A stretch of 64,000 nucleotides of DNA, from positions 560,071-624,070 of the forward strand of contig NW_006768768.1 in assembly GCF_000204055.1 (NCBI RefSeq), in the 5' to 3' direction. The notes beneath the pieces were generated by a model. That model worked only from the letters and a program-made list of their open reading frames with translations, ran no database searches and was not told the origin of the DNA. Both the position numbers and the translations under genes were made by a program. This document shows, piece by piece, positions 45,776-56,617 of the stretch. This DNA comes from Melampsora larici-populina 98AG31 (lineage: Eukaryota; Basidiomycota; Pucciniomycetes; Pucciniales; Melampsoraceae). Numbering within the stretch: the stretch's first letter is position 1; every line of letters begins with the position of its first letter.

Positions 45776-47671
45776 ATGAATGAAATGTTAAAAGGAAAAA
45801 GAGATCAGCACCCGAAACACTTAGCCTTGTCCCCTTCCCCCCCCTTCAAAGTCCTTTCCCGAGTCCAGAGTGAGAAGACAGAGAGGGTTTGGTCAGATAC
45901 TGATGCGAGATGTGATCACAAACCTTGTAGTGAGCAGCAACCAAGGAGAGAGGGGACAGTTAGTCTCCCCAAAGCCCAGATCCCAAGACGGATAATACCA
46001 CAGAGCCAACACATCCCACCAATTGAACCACGAAGAATGTGGCCAGCAAAGGCGCAGTGCAAGCTGAACATCCCGCTATGGGAAGAGTTGATGAGAAAAC
46101 ACGCCTTGCTGGAAGACTGGACCGACGTTCTAGAGAGCCTCAAGAATGGCTTTAATCAGGGCATCCCATCACACAGAATGCCTGGATACCCGAAATGGTA
46201 TACACCGGAGAATCAGGAGTCAGCTCTGATAGTCCAAGATAAAATAGAGAAGACCTTCGCACAAAAGCTCAGGGAAGGCAAGATCTTCGGCCCTTTCAGT
46301 CACAAGCAAGTCTACCAACAATTTGGCTTCTTCAGATCAAGCCCCATGGGGAGTGTGGTCAATAACAATGGCAGCTTCAGGATGATTGACAACCTATCCT
46401 TTCCCCAAGATGACCTGGAAATCCCGTCAGTAAACTCCTTTGTGGACAAGAAGGGATATAAAACTACATGGGATGATTTTGAGAGGGTGGCAATCTTCTT
46501 ACGGAGTAATGGAACACATTGGGAATTTGCCATCTTTGATTGGGAAAAAGCCTACCGGCAAATCCCAACCGACCCGTCACAATGGAGGTTTCTGACACTA
46601 CTGGATTTCTATAATTGAGTATGGGTGGATACAAGGGTTGGCTTTGGAGGCTTAGCAGGCTGTGGTACCTTTGGTAGAGCGGTAGAGGTATGGAAAGAGG
46701 TAGTCATGAAGGAGCTCAATATCCCACGAATATTCCGCTGGGTGGACAACAACCTGATACTGAGGGAGAAAGGCTCAGACATCAGTATGCAATCAGTACT
46801 AAATTTAAGTCAGTGTATGGGAGTTAAGACCAACCATTCTAAGTTTTCAGACTTTGTGGACGAACAGAAGTATTTTGGATTTATATGGAATGAGGTGGAG
46901 AAGACGGTACATTTACCTCAGGAGAAAATACAAGCAAGGTTAGACCAGATAGAATTGCTCCTAGCAGGCGACCACTGGAACCTAGAAATGATCTAAAAAT
47001 TTGTAGGGCAGCTGGGACACATACTCTACATCATCCCACACATGAATTGTTACATGAGGGTGTTATACTCCTGGAAGGAGACATGGAAGAAGAGGCAGGT
47101 GGTCAGGGAGATACCAGGAGGAGTCCGCAGAGGTCTAGAGGAAGGGCTGGACGTCCTGAAATTGTTTGAACACCATCGAATAATTCTGTCACCAGTTGCG
47201 GAAGACATAGCATGGGTGGGCAACGCATCCCCATCTTACGGGATTGGGGTGAGAATTGGTGAACTATGGGCAAAGTTCAGATTGAGACCAGGCTGGGAAA
47301 TCGACAAGACGTGTCAGAACCCGAGGAAAATAGCCTGGATCGAGACAGTTGCGGTACAAATTGGCCTCCTGATGCTAATGAAACTCTTCCCTATGGAAGG
47401 CCGTTGTTTCATAGTCCTGACAGATAACACCACTACAGAAGGTGTGATAAGGAACAACCGCTCAAAGGACAAATCAGTAAATGAAGAGTGGAAAAACATC
47501 CAATGGATACTCACCTTGAAACACTGCTCTATCCACCAGAAACGGGTTGCTTCAGGAGACAACATCGCCGACGCCCTCTCTAGAGGAGACTCGACAGACG
47601 TCCACTGGTACAACAAAGTAGTAATTGGCCTGCCACCAGACCTAGAGAGAGTGTTACAGCAGGAATGCTGA
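45776..47671 (+). pseudogene. Reverse transcriptase / RNase H, two nonsense codons
   Basis: One continuous frame (632 codons) interrupted only by TGA at 46616-46618 and TAA at 46994-46996. Recognisable RT parts: GSFRMIDNLSFP (primer/template fingers), FAIFDWEKAYRQIP (first catalytic Asp), a GFGGLAGCGTFG loop and FRWVDNNLIL, where the usual second Asp of the WVDD motif reads Asn. The RNase H region follows (FIVLTDNTTTEGVI; NIADALSRGD). Both stops and the Asp-to-Asn change can be explained by C:G to T:A transitions. The end overlaps the start of the recombinase ORF by 7 nt. Confidence 0.8.
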
Positions 47672-48780
47672 ACCAGTCCGAAGCGCAGAAACCAAGAAAG
47701 AAACCGGTTAGAGGATTGATCAATAGGATCCCACAGTTTGTCCAAAATGAAAACTTTGAACTCACCCCTCCAAACAATGCAGTGCAACGCCTAATGTTGC
47801 ATGGTGGAAGCTGGGCTCCAGAAACCTTAATCCAGTACAATTCAGTGGTGTCAAAATTGATGAGATATGGAGATTCAATTGGAGCGCAAAGAAACCAGGT
47901 CCTTTCCCTTGGAGAGAGACACTTACTTAATTTCATCCAGTGGGCCTGTCCGAAAGTCAAAGGCGAGGAGCAAACAAACCAGGAAATCAAACCTTCAACG
48001 GTAGAATCCTACATCACAGGATTGCGCGCCTGGCATCTCTTTCACCACAAGACCTTCCCGAATGTAGACCAACGCGCAATCAACGCAGTCTTAAAAGCGG
48101 CAAAACTATTAGACGCTAAACAGACGAGTGGAGCGAGTAAGCCGACAAAGAACCCGGTTCTGATACCTCACTTGGCATTGTTGCTAAAGCAGATGAAGCA
48201 AGGATATGCAGTAATGGAAGTGGTGGTCACGGTTGCATTGGCAGCCTTTTGGGGAATGGTGCGCTTAGGAGAGTTGGTTCCGCTGCATCCTTCGAAGACA
48301 ATAAGGAATGGCGATGTGACTATGACAGACGATAATCAGACTTGTTACCTAGCTATACGGGAAGCAAAAACCGCCAAACCAGGCAAAATTCAGTACCTCA
48401 GACTCACAAGGCATAAATCCCTTTTGGACCCAGTCGGAGCGGTTGAACGTCTGATGAGGAGACACCAAGCCAAAGGTGCATCAGAGGACAACCCGTTCTT
48501 CTCATACGTCAATCCAACTGGAGAGAGGTGTACGATGAGGAAACAAGGATATACAAGTTTGATGAATAAGGCGTGGAAAGAGGAAGGATTAGAAAGACTG
48601 AGTGGCCATTCATTCAGGGTCAGAGGTGCCTCTCTCTTATGGAACCAGAACGTGCCCCTGGAGCAGATCATAAAACGAGGCAGATGGAAATCTAGGGCCT
48701 ACAAGAGGTACCTGAGGAAGTTCGACAATCAAACTATGAAGTCTACAGAGGAATGGCTACTCAAAACTCAAATAAAATAA
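47665..48780 (+). CDS. Tyrosine recombinase of the retrotransposon
   Basis: 371 aa, uninterrupted. The ATG at 47665 overlaps the RT stop (ATGCTGA). The N-terminal core-binding domain includes TLIQYNSVVSKLMRYGD. The catalytic domain shows the Arg box (AAFWGMVRLGELVPL), the H-x-x-R box (LSGHSFRVRGASLL) and the nucleophile region (GRWKSRAYKRYLRKF). Such enzymes integrate circular cDNA of DIRS-order elements by site-specific recombination, in place of a DDE integrase. All catalytic residues appear intact although the RT upstream is dead. The nearby 3' flank does not obviously repeat the 5' leader, so split direct repeats were not proved. Confidence 0.85.
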   Translation: MLNQSEAQKPRKKPVRGLINRIPQFVQNENFELTPPNNAVQRLMLHGGSWAPETLIQYNSVVSKLMRYGDSIGAQRNQVLSLGERHLLNFIQWACPKVKGEEQTNQEIKPSTVESYITGLRAWHLFHHKTFPNVDQRAINAVLKAAKLLDAKQTSGASKPTKNPVLIPHLALLLKQMKQGYAVMEVVVTVALAAFWGMVRLGELVPLHPSKTIRNGDVTMTDDNQTCYLAIREAKTAKPGKIQYLRLTRHKSLLDPVGAVERLMRRHQAKGASEDNPFFSYVNPTGERCTMRKQGYTSLMNKAWKEEGLERLSGHSFRVRGASLLWNQNVPLEQIIKRGRWKSRAYKRYLRKFDNQTMKSTEEWLLKTQIK

Positions 48781-49999
48781 AAGTCCTATGTGATTTAAGA
48801 TTCAATTGAATTAAGCTTTAAAGTTCACCCTGCATGCGTCAAGCCACGCGTAGAAAGTCGTACATACACAGGATGTGAGTACGACCAAGAAGAACAGAGA
48901 AATTAAAAACTTCATGACTCAACAACAAGTCAGGAAGGACCTACATATAAAGGGAGGAGGCCTTAATGAGAAGAGAACTCGTGTGCCCCGGAGAGAACGG
49001 GTCCTAGAGAGCTCAGAGGCTCCCCGGAGCCCCCGAGTTTGGGTAGGCTGGGCCCGGTCTCTCAGGAGCCTAGAGTGTCCTGCTCAGCTCCGAGACCAGG
49101 TCAATACCGCTCTCTAGACCCGGCGAAGACCTACGGAAAGGTCCTTGCCGGGAGCCCGGTGGCGATCCTGGCCTAGGAGGCCCCCCCCACTCTACCCTCA
49201 TCTCTAGGTAAAACTAGACCTGAGGTAGCGTAGGAGACCTTAGGTTCCTAGAGATCACCCGGCCTAAGGACATACGGAAACAACTTGTGAACTGAGATGG
49301 ATTGTTCTTCCATCTTATAAGTAGTTCGGAAAGGAATCTAAGGAAAAGCTTCTTGAGAGAAGAGAAGAAAGCAAGATGCTCGAGGCTTAGAGGAGAAGTG
49401 AGTAGCTAAGGGGATTGGTTGCAAAATAAGGACAAGGTGCCACGGGATGGAAGAAAAATGATCCAACCGTAAGATTGCTGGTAAATGCTTGTGTAACAGG
49501 GCTAGATTGAAAACATCAGAAACAGTGTCTGCTAAACCTTGTTACAGAGTTTGGTGGATACTACCACAGAGCAGTCTTAATAAAGTATACTATACAAATC
49601 ACTGATAGATGCTTGTGTAACAGGGCTAGATTCAAAAACATCAGAAACAGTGTTTGTCTAATCTCATTATAGAGTTTGGCAGAAACTACTGTTGAGACAG
49701 CAATCATACATATTATATTTAACTTAAAGTTACTTATAATTTATTATTCCACCAAAGCCCTAAATAGGAAGTGCTTGCACAAAGGTGTGAAAACAAAAAA
49801 AAGACATTTGAAAATGCAAATTTTCAAAAAAAAAACAGGGAAGATGAAAATATCTTAACATCACATGGCACCAAATTCTTCGACTAGATGGCCAAATACC
49901 CCAAGGTAAACTAGTCCCTTTTTGTTTCAACAAGTGCAGATAGTGTTGTATGCAATAAAAGCCTCAATACATTTCAAAAAAATTATTCATGGCGTGTTC
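48781..49999. other. 3' side of the retrotransposon and repeat DNA
   Basis: 48781-49450 is GC-richer with ctctaggt/ggagcc words and may include the retrotransposon 3' end. At 49478-49580 and 49598-49700 lies a tandem duplication of ~110 bp (tgcttgtgtaacagggctag, acatcagaaacagtgt, agagtttgg). I see no gene. Confidence 0.45.
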
Positions 50000-50000
50000 A

Positions 50001-50075
50001 CTTGAGCAATTTCTGAACGGAAATTGCATTCTGTGCAGCATGCAATTTCTGACCAGAAATTGCTCAAGTATCCAT
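50001..50075. mobile_element. Short foldback element
   Basis: cttgagcaatttctg..aaattgca at the left is the inverse of tgcaatttctg..agaaattgctcaag at the right; the two arms themselves contain smaller palindromes (aatttctg/cagaaatt). About 75 bp, no coding content. Confidence 0.5.
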
Positions 50076-50111
50076 GCCCTTGGTGTAGAGCATTGGATAT
50101 GATCATCATAT

Positions 50112-50167
50112 CACAGTGCCCGTGAAGGGCGCCCCCGACGTCGGAGGCCCTCACCACAGGCACTGTG
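50112..50167. mobile_element. CACTA/EnSpm-like MITE, copy 2
   Basis: 56 bp, CACAGTGCC..GGCACTGTG, flanked by tat on both sides (50109-50111, 50168-50170). In reverse orientation it shares cacagtgcctgtgg and gagggcc with the element at 7911-8009. Confidence 0.6.
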
Positions 50168-50637
50168 TATGCATTAGCATCATCTTCACGATCTATCAGA
50201 TTCTGACAACAAGCAAGTATAAAGTTGACAAATCAAAAAAGAACCTTTGAACATTTCCGTGGGATTTGACAAAGAGTAAACATACAAGTTCGATAAGAGT
50301 ATGAAAGAACACATCAAAAGTACAAGAGAAGTATTGAAACCAAACATCATGAAAATAGAAATCGTTATTTTTTAAATTTTAAAGTTTTCCAATTTTTATG
50401 TATTTTGATCGCTTCACAATCGTAACGGAATAAAAAAACAAAAGATACAAAAACACTTCGTTAATTCTGAAGCTAGACGTTCAACTTCGTTTTTCTAGGA
50501 GAAGATCTTGATCCACAACAAATCTCCTAATGGTCATAAGAATGAAAAAAACCAACGCAAACACAAACAATCCGTCTTGTAATATGAGTATAGTGTATTG
50601 AATAAAGGAATCCTAATCAATCAATCAATTTAATGAA

Positions 50638-53600
50638 TCACAATAAAAACTCCTTGTTTTTGTTTTTCGCAAGTTTTTCTCCAAGTTTTTGGAGTTTTTT
50701 CGCCTCTCGTTTTTCGAAAGTGATTATACCTTGATGCGCCTTTTTATCATGTCTCACCATATCGCATGGAAACCGATACCTCTTTGCACAACCCACCACT
50801 GGACATTTGTCTTCAAGTAACAAGTAACACAGACAAACAAAAGTTGATTAAAACTTGATTTACTTCGGCAAAAAAAGCAGGTAAAAGAAATGAAATGATG
50901 AATATAAACACAAACAGATTGGTTCCGGTAGATGAATATGTTGATGCATTCATAAGTTCCACGGACCTGAAGCCATGTGCGAGCAACCCGGATGAGGGCA
51001 ATGGCAAGGTCTCTTTTTTCTCGCAGCTTGTTTTCTAGGTCTGTTAGAATCAAAATTTACAAATTGGAGTCAAAACCTTGATATACAAAACCATGCCTAT
51101 TCACAATCATCTCAGAGAGTTTGAATCTTTTCACTCACATCTTTTCGTTCGGAGGAGTAGGAGCTTTCATCATGCTGCCAGAGGCGATAGGAGCTTGTAT
51201 CATCTCGCTTCCAGAAGCAAAAGTTTCATTAACAGCTTCTTCTGATGTTGCTGAATTCGTATTAGTATTCATGCAGCCGTGTAATGTATCATAGGCATCT
51301 AGTAGTCCAAAAGGTGAATTTATTTGCGCGAGCGGGACTTGTTGGGTATTTGAGAGACCTCCATTGGATAAAGAGCTCGCGGTGGGTTGGTTGTTGCTTG
51401 GTTTCGATTTCTTTACAGGAGGCTTTCTAGTTCTGCTTGGATCAAATTCAAATCATGTTAGAAAACCGAACTAGCAAATTTAATCCTATCAACGATTCGC
51501 TTGCATATCTTTTATATTTACACTCACCTTTTCTTCTTTGGAACGACAGGATCGTCAATTGCTTCGCTTCCCGAAGGAATAATCTGTGAGCACCTCTCCT
51601 CAATAGGTACGCCTGCAGTAATTGTATTGTAGGCTTCCAGCTGAGCCGGCGATTCGTAGACTTGCTGTGAGATCGTCAAATTTTGCTCTGGAAACGACAC
51701 GCTTTCATTGTGATAGACTGTAGACGATTGAGGAAGAATATACCAGTCCGGTTCTTGACACAGGGCGGTTCGAATTCATAAGGCGTGAGTGACCACATCA
51801 TATGTGAAAATTTCAAATTGCAGTTGATGATGCACTTACGAATACATTGAGCAGGCGTATTTACGGTTTCTCCTAGAGTTCTTTTGGAATAAGATATGTA
51901 TGATGTTAAAAACTTGATTGCACAAACCTATTTGCATCGACAATCTTGGGGAAATACCAAGCCGTTTCACTTACGTATTGGGACCTTGAATTGATCCGTA
52001 GACAGATAGATCTTTTATGTCCAATTGAAGTGGTTGCGGCAACACCCCTTCCATTGGTAGCGTCGAGATTGAGTTGTAGCCAAACATTTCAAGTAATTGG
52101 TTGCATACTTGCTGTGGTTGCAGCTCATGATCTTGATTCAAATTCGGATGGAATTCCTGGTGCGGGTTAACCAAGGGCTGCCCTTTTATCAAGTTTGTTG
52201 CTGGAACAAGTTGGGCCAGGATCACAAAGCATAAATGAGTGATTCATCCATAGGAAAATCAGATCTTAATTACTATTGCTTACATTCTCCTGAATATACA
52301 ATGCCATTATTGGACCACGAGGGTGGTTCGAAATTTGGTACTTAACACGTGTCATTTGAAACCATGAAGCGTAAATCAGTACTTCAATCTAAGAAAGACT
52401 CCATGAGATCAATGGTTTGCCCACATTGGTTCGAATATACAACTCCGGGATCGTAAGAAGGTTGAAGATGCGGATTTGGTGCTTATCACGGGTTGGTTTG
52501 AAATCATAAAGCGTGGATGAGTACACCATTCTTAGAACATTCTATCCTGATAAGTCCTTTGCTTACATTGTTTCGAATATGCAAATTCACGATGGTATGA
52601 AGAGGGTTGAACTTGACCATTCAATTTTGGTGCTTAAGACGGATTGTTAAAATCATGGAGTGTAAATCAGTACATCATTCTTAGAAATAGTCAATTGTAA
52701 GTAATCATTTCTTACATTGGTACGGATTTATGCCAGCATTGTACGAGGATAATTGAGCTGGTAGGTTTGGAGCTTAACACAGGTTGATTTGTGATCATAA
52801 ATCGGACATTAGTACTCCAATTTAAGAAATATTGCATTTTATGAATGGTTTGCCTACATTGGTTCGAATATGCAAACCCGGGATGGTAAGAGGATTGAAC
52901 ACTTGGATTTGGTGCTGAAGATGGAGTGTTAGAATCATGGAGTGTAAATCAGTACATCATTCTTGTAAACATTCAATTGTAAGTAATTCTTTTCTTACAT
53001 GGGTACGAGTTTATGCCAGCATCGTACGGGGAAAATGGAACATTCAGGTTTGGAGCTTAACCCGGTTTGTTAGAATCACAAGGTTTATATCAGCGTGTAT
53101 ATCATTGTCAACAAAAAACGTTTTTAATTGATCATTTGCTTACATAGTTGCGAATATGTGCTAGCACTACACAAAGGGGATGGAACATTCAGGTTTGGTG
53201 CTTAACAAGAGTTAAAATCATAGAGCGTATATCAGTACCTCATTCTTAGAAAAGTTCAATCATGATTGCTTATTTGCTTACATGGTTCCGAGTATGCGGT
53301 AGCACTATGCGAAGTAGGTTGACCAATTAGGTTCGGAGCTTAATAAGGGTCAAGTTTGGATCGTGAAGTATATATCAGTACATCATTATCACAAAGATTT
53401 AATTGCAATTAATTATTTTCTTACATTGGTACGAAAATATGCCAGAATTGCTCGGGTATAGCTGGACATTAGGGCTCGATGCTTAACACGGGTTGTCAAA
53501 GTTATGAAGTGTATATCAGTATAGGATTTTGGAAGGACTCCATTCGAATTGATTACTGTCTTACATTGCACCGGACATATGCTAGCATTGTATGAGGCAA

Positions 53601-54450
53601 GTGGAACACTTAGGTTTGGTGCTTAAACGGGTTGTTGAAATCATGAAGTGTACATTAGTCGATCATTCTAAAAAGGCTCAATTCTGATTGATTATCTTCT
53701 TACGTTGTGTCGAATATACAGCACCAGTCGTGAATGAGGAGGATATATCCAAGTTTGGTGCTTAAAACGGGTTGCGTGAAAAACATGAAGTGTATATCAG
53801 TGCATCATCCAAGAAAGTTTCAATTTTATTTAAACATCTACTTACTTGATCCCGAATGTATGCTCGTATTCAAGGGAGGCTGGGCAATCACGTTCGGAGC
53901 TTAACAAGGTTCAATTTTGAATGATGGAGTGTATATCAGCTAAACTTTCTTAAAAAGGTTCAAATCTAATTCATTATCTGCTTACATATCTCCGAAAATA
54001 TTCTAGGATTGCAAAAAGATGGTCGAGCTACTAGGTTTGGCGCTTAAAACGGATTGGTTGAACATCACGGAGGGTAGATGATTAAAACAGGCTTGGAAAG
54101 ATTTAATTGATCACTTGCTTACAGATGTTCCCTTGAACTGGATGTTCGAATTGAGAATACATGGCATCCAAGACCCGGGGGGGATCAGAGAGATACGCTC
54201 CATTGGAGTAAGGGAGGGCACATTCTTGATTCATTGGATCAGATATATAAGCAAGACTATGTGGATTGGGATGTTCCGATGCCAAACGAGCTTTGAAAGG
54301 ATATAATTGAAAGTTGCAAGTCACGTTTTGTGGATATTTGAAGTTTAGGTTGTGATATTGTGATTTGGGAGAGAGCAAGATGGTTTGTGGAAATTTGCAA
54401 GGATCAAAGTGGTATTTTTATGGACGCTTACATAGAGACATGAGTGGCAT
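50638..54450 (-). CDS. C2H2 zinc-finger protein with 13 tandem micro-exons
   Basis: Twenty-one exons (minus): 54432-54450, 54123-54290, 13 micro-exons between 52284 and 54042, then 51975-52200, 51840-51880, 51528-51753, 51139-51435, 50967-51040, 50638-50810. Sum 1,971 nt, 656 aa; every junction is GT..AG and in phase. Residues ~63-311 are the micro-exon repeats. The middle is Gln/Pro/Ser-rich with a basic stretch (VPKKKR, near the exon 18/19 joint) resembling a nuclear signal. The C-terminus has CHCPHPGC (587-594), then a C2H2 finger C602-x4-C607-x12-H620-x4-H625, and a Lys/Glu helix. Likely a nuclear DNA-binding protein, by inference. Start: the ATG at 54450 gives a 19-nt first exon in the same phase as all repeats; an alternative 5' end is possible. 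Confidence 0.75.
52284..54042 (-). repeat. Tandem micro-exon/intron array, 13 units of ~141 bp
   Basis: Exon coordinates (transcription order): 53986-54042, 53846-53899, 53705-53761, 53565-53621, 53425-53481, 53282-53338, 53144-53200, 52999-53055, 52858-52914, 52716-52772, 52567-52632, 52425-52481, 52284-52340. Start-to-start spacing is 138-149 bp. Eleven exons are 57 nt, one 54, one 66. The peptide unit approximates S-P-N-L-x(5)-S-Y-x-A-G-I-x-S-x-Q. Introns are also alike (gtaag donor, a gatatacacttcatgatt-like middle, ttaag acceptor), so the unit of duplication is exon plus intron. Confidence 0.85.
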
Positions 54451-54592
54451 CTTGTGTCTCTTGTCCCTCAGCTTTCTTTGCCCTCGTTGCTCACAAAGTG
54501 GTGGGATTTTCAGATTAGAGTATCACGGGCTCCTCATCTCTCCAAAGCTTCCAAATAAATTTCGTCAGCTAGGCTAGAAGACCTGTTTTGAA

Positions 54593-55070
54593 TTTTCTGA
54601 AGTTAAGTATCCAAGGCGAGGTCAAACCTACTAGTACAATTTCGTTTTCAAGCACAGTGAAAGAACAAAACACCTAAGCCTTGAAGATATTTTTCTGTCA
54701 TGGGTTGGTGAATCTTTAACGTGACATCAGCTAGACACGGATACATTTCTTAAACTTCTATGAAGTTGCAAATCCAATACGGGGTTGAAAATTCAAATAT
54801 ATTTAAGCGCATTGAAGAGAAAGGGCACCTAAGCCTCGAAAAGTGTTCTCCGTTGTGGGTTGGTGAAGATGTAACACATCATCTCTTTGAAATTTAAAAA
54901 TGGATTTCATCTGCTATAAAACAAAACCATTTCAAAATTGAAGATTTAAGACGCGGTTAAAGCTACAAGTTTTTTTAAGCGCATCCGAAAGAGCCAAACA
55001 CTCAAGCCTCAAAAATGTTTTCCGATCCGGGTGGTGGATCTTGAAGGTAACTTATCCATTTTCTCGTTTT
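54593..55070. repeat. Three ~165-bp tandem repeats upstream of the zinc-finger gene
   Basis: Units at about 54593-54725, 54760-54890 and 54930-55050 share a gaagtt..taag start, aagcgca, a gaaaga..cac(c/t)(t/c)aagcct block and a gtt..ggg(t)tggtg block. They sit in the 5' flank of the minus-strand zinc-finger gene. Confidence 0.5.
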
Positions 55071-56133
55071 TTTCGAACAGTCACTGGGCCGGTAATCTAG
55101 ACAGACAACAGTCAACATTGTCCCAGGCCGCACAAAATGCAACCCATCATTTTTCGTGGTAAACTAAAGTGTACTCATCATGATTTGATAATCCACTTTG
55201 GCCTTGTTGACTTTTTGGGCTCATCTTTATCTGTCAAGAAGCTTACAAGACTATCAGCCGAGCTGAGTGCTTATTAAAGTACCTGTGCTCGAACTTGATG
55301 CAAGTTTAAGAGGGAATCTCAACCCGACCCGAACATTTCTGGCGACACTAAGGAATTTCGATATTTGTGGTAAACCGAAGTTTATCCATCCTTATATGAT
55401 AACGCTCCCCTACAGAAATCTCTTAAGCTTTGAAATATTCTACCTCATCCATCGGAAAGTCCACAAGACTCTCAGCCAAACAGTTCATGATGATGATGGT
55501 GTTGTTTTTAAGCACTGCAGCTCGAAGGAGTAAGGTGAAACTCAGTAGGCGATCTGAACCCACCCCGGATATTACGGGTGAAGTTAAAGAGGTACATCAT
55601 CAAGACTAAATAGTTGCAGAGAGCTACAATTCACACTCATCTCATGCTGATATGAAAGAACTCGTCAACGGGGCTCTCACCTTATTCAAATAAGATGAAA
55701 AGCAATCTGGATAGCAATCCAAAAAATACCCAAAGATGATGCATCCTCATTCCTTTCAATAGCTGAGATACACTCTAAGAGGTCAATATGGATTCAAAGA
55801 GCTAATCGACTTCAGCAGTCGAATAAGTGTTCGAACTGATCGCAGATATGCTTGTATCTGAAAAAAGTCATTGCATCAAAAGACAGATGATTCATCGCAC
55901 AATCTTCATCATTCAATTCTTATTCAAGGTGTTCTTTGAAGGAATGAAACTCATTCTGTGCATCATCTTAAGGATTGGTACTTCGAGCTTCAAAATCAAG
56001 GAATCCAATCAACAAAATTTGTCGTGAAATTGATTGATCAAATCCCTTAGCTTTGATTCTAACAAGCTCTACTTGATCCGAGCAGATAGTTTCTCTGAGA
56101 GCACCAAAGCAATGCACCCTTCCGGTACAATTA

Positions 56134-56182
56134 CGGTACTCAAAGCAACTATGTACGCGTACATATGTAGCTTTGAGTACCG
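56134..56182. mobile_element. GGTACTCAAAG MITE, short copy
   Basis: 49 bp: CGGTACTCAAAGC ... GCTTTGAGTACCG around tatgtacgcgtacatatg. It has the same ends and central palindrome as 28359-28514 but lacks the ggcgggg inner arms. Confidence 0.65.
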
Positions 56183-56317
56183 CAAATACATAGTCGACTA
56201 GAAGCTACTCCTGAAAGATGACATGTAACTTACATGTCAACGCGCGAGATGAAGAAAGTTAGAGTTAGGCTCAGAGAAATACAGATAATTTTTCCTTACA
56301 CTCAACTTTCTCAATCT

Positions 56318-56617
56318 CTTAGCTTAGCTGATCAGGAATGAGTCTCAACAACGAATCCCTATTCCCTGCCTCAGTCGATTCAAGTCAGCCCTCCCATCCG
56401 ACCAAGATGGGACAGGTTCCAGAAATTATGAAATCAACAAACTATCCTTGGAGCAGGACACGGAATATCTCATCTCTCTTCGTTCAGTGAAACCAAACTC
56501 GATTTCACAAACCCAAGAAGAAAGGTTTGCGGACATCAAAAACGCTGGTTATCGAAACCAAATCGAGCTGGCTTACGCCGCACTTCCCTCCATAACTCTT
56601 GCCTCACCATGGGGCAA
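56318..56617 (+). pseudogene. Possible orphan exon
   Basis: A ~100-codon open frame follows a plausible acceptor (cttag) and runs ESQQRIPIPCLSRFKSALPS, then LSLEQDTEYLISLRSVKPNS, then IELAYAALPSITLASPWGK before a gtaag donor. No partner exons or family recognised. A gene fragment is likely. Confidence 0.3.

Noticed and set aside
46994..46996. Intron explanation for the RT stops
   Set aside because: The frame is unchanged on both sides of each stop and no GT..AG pair brackets either one, so nonsense mutation is simpler.
52284..54042. CRISPR-like or satellite array
   Set aside because: The regular 141-bp spacing first suggested a satellite, but each unit has a phase-consistent exon with canonical splice sites and fits between coding exons on both sides; diverged units and a eukaryotic setting rule out CRISPR.
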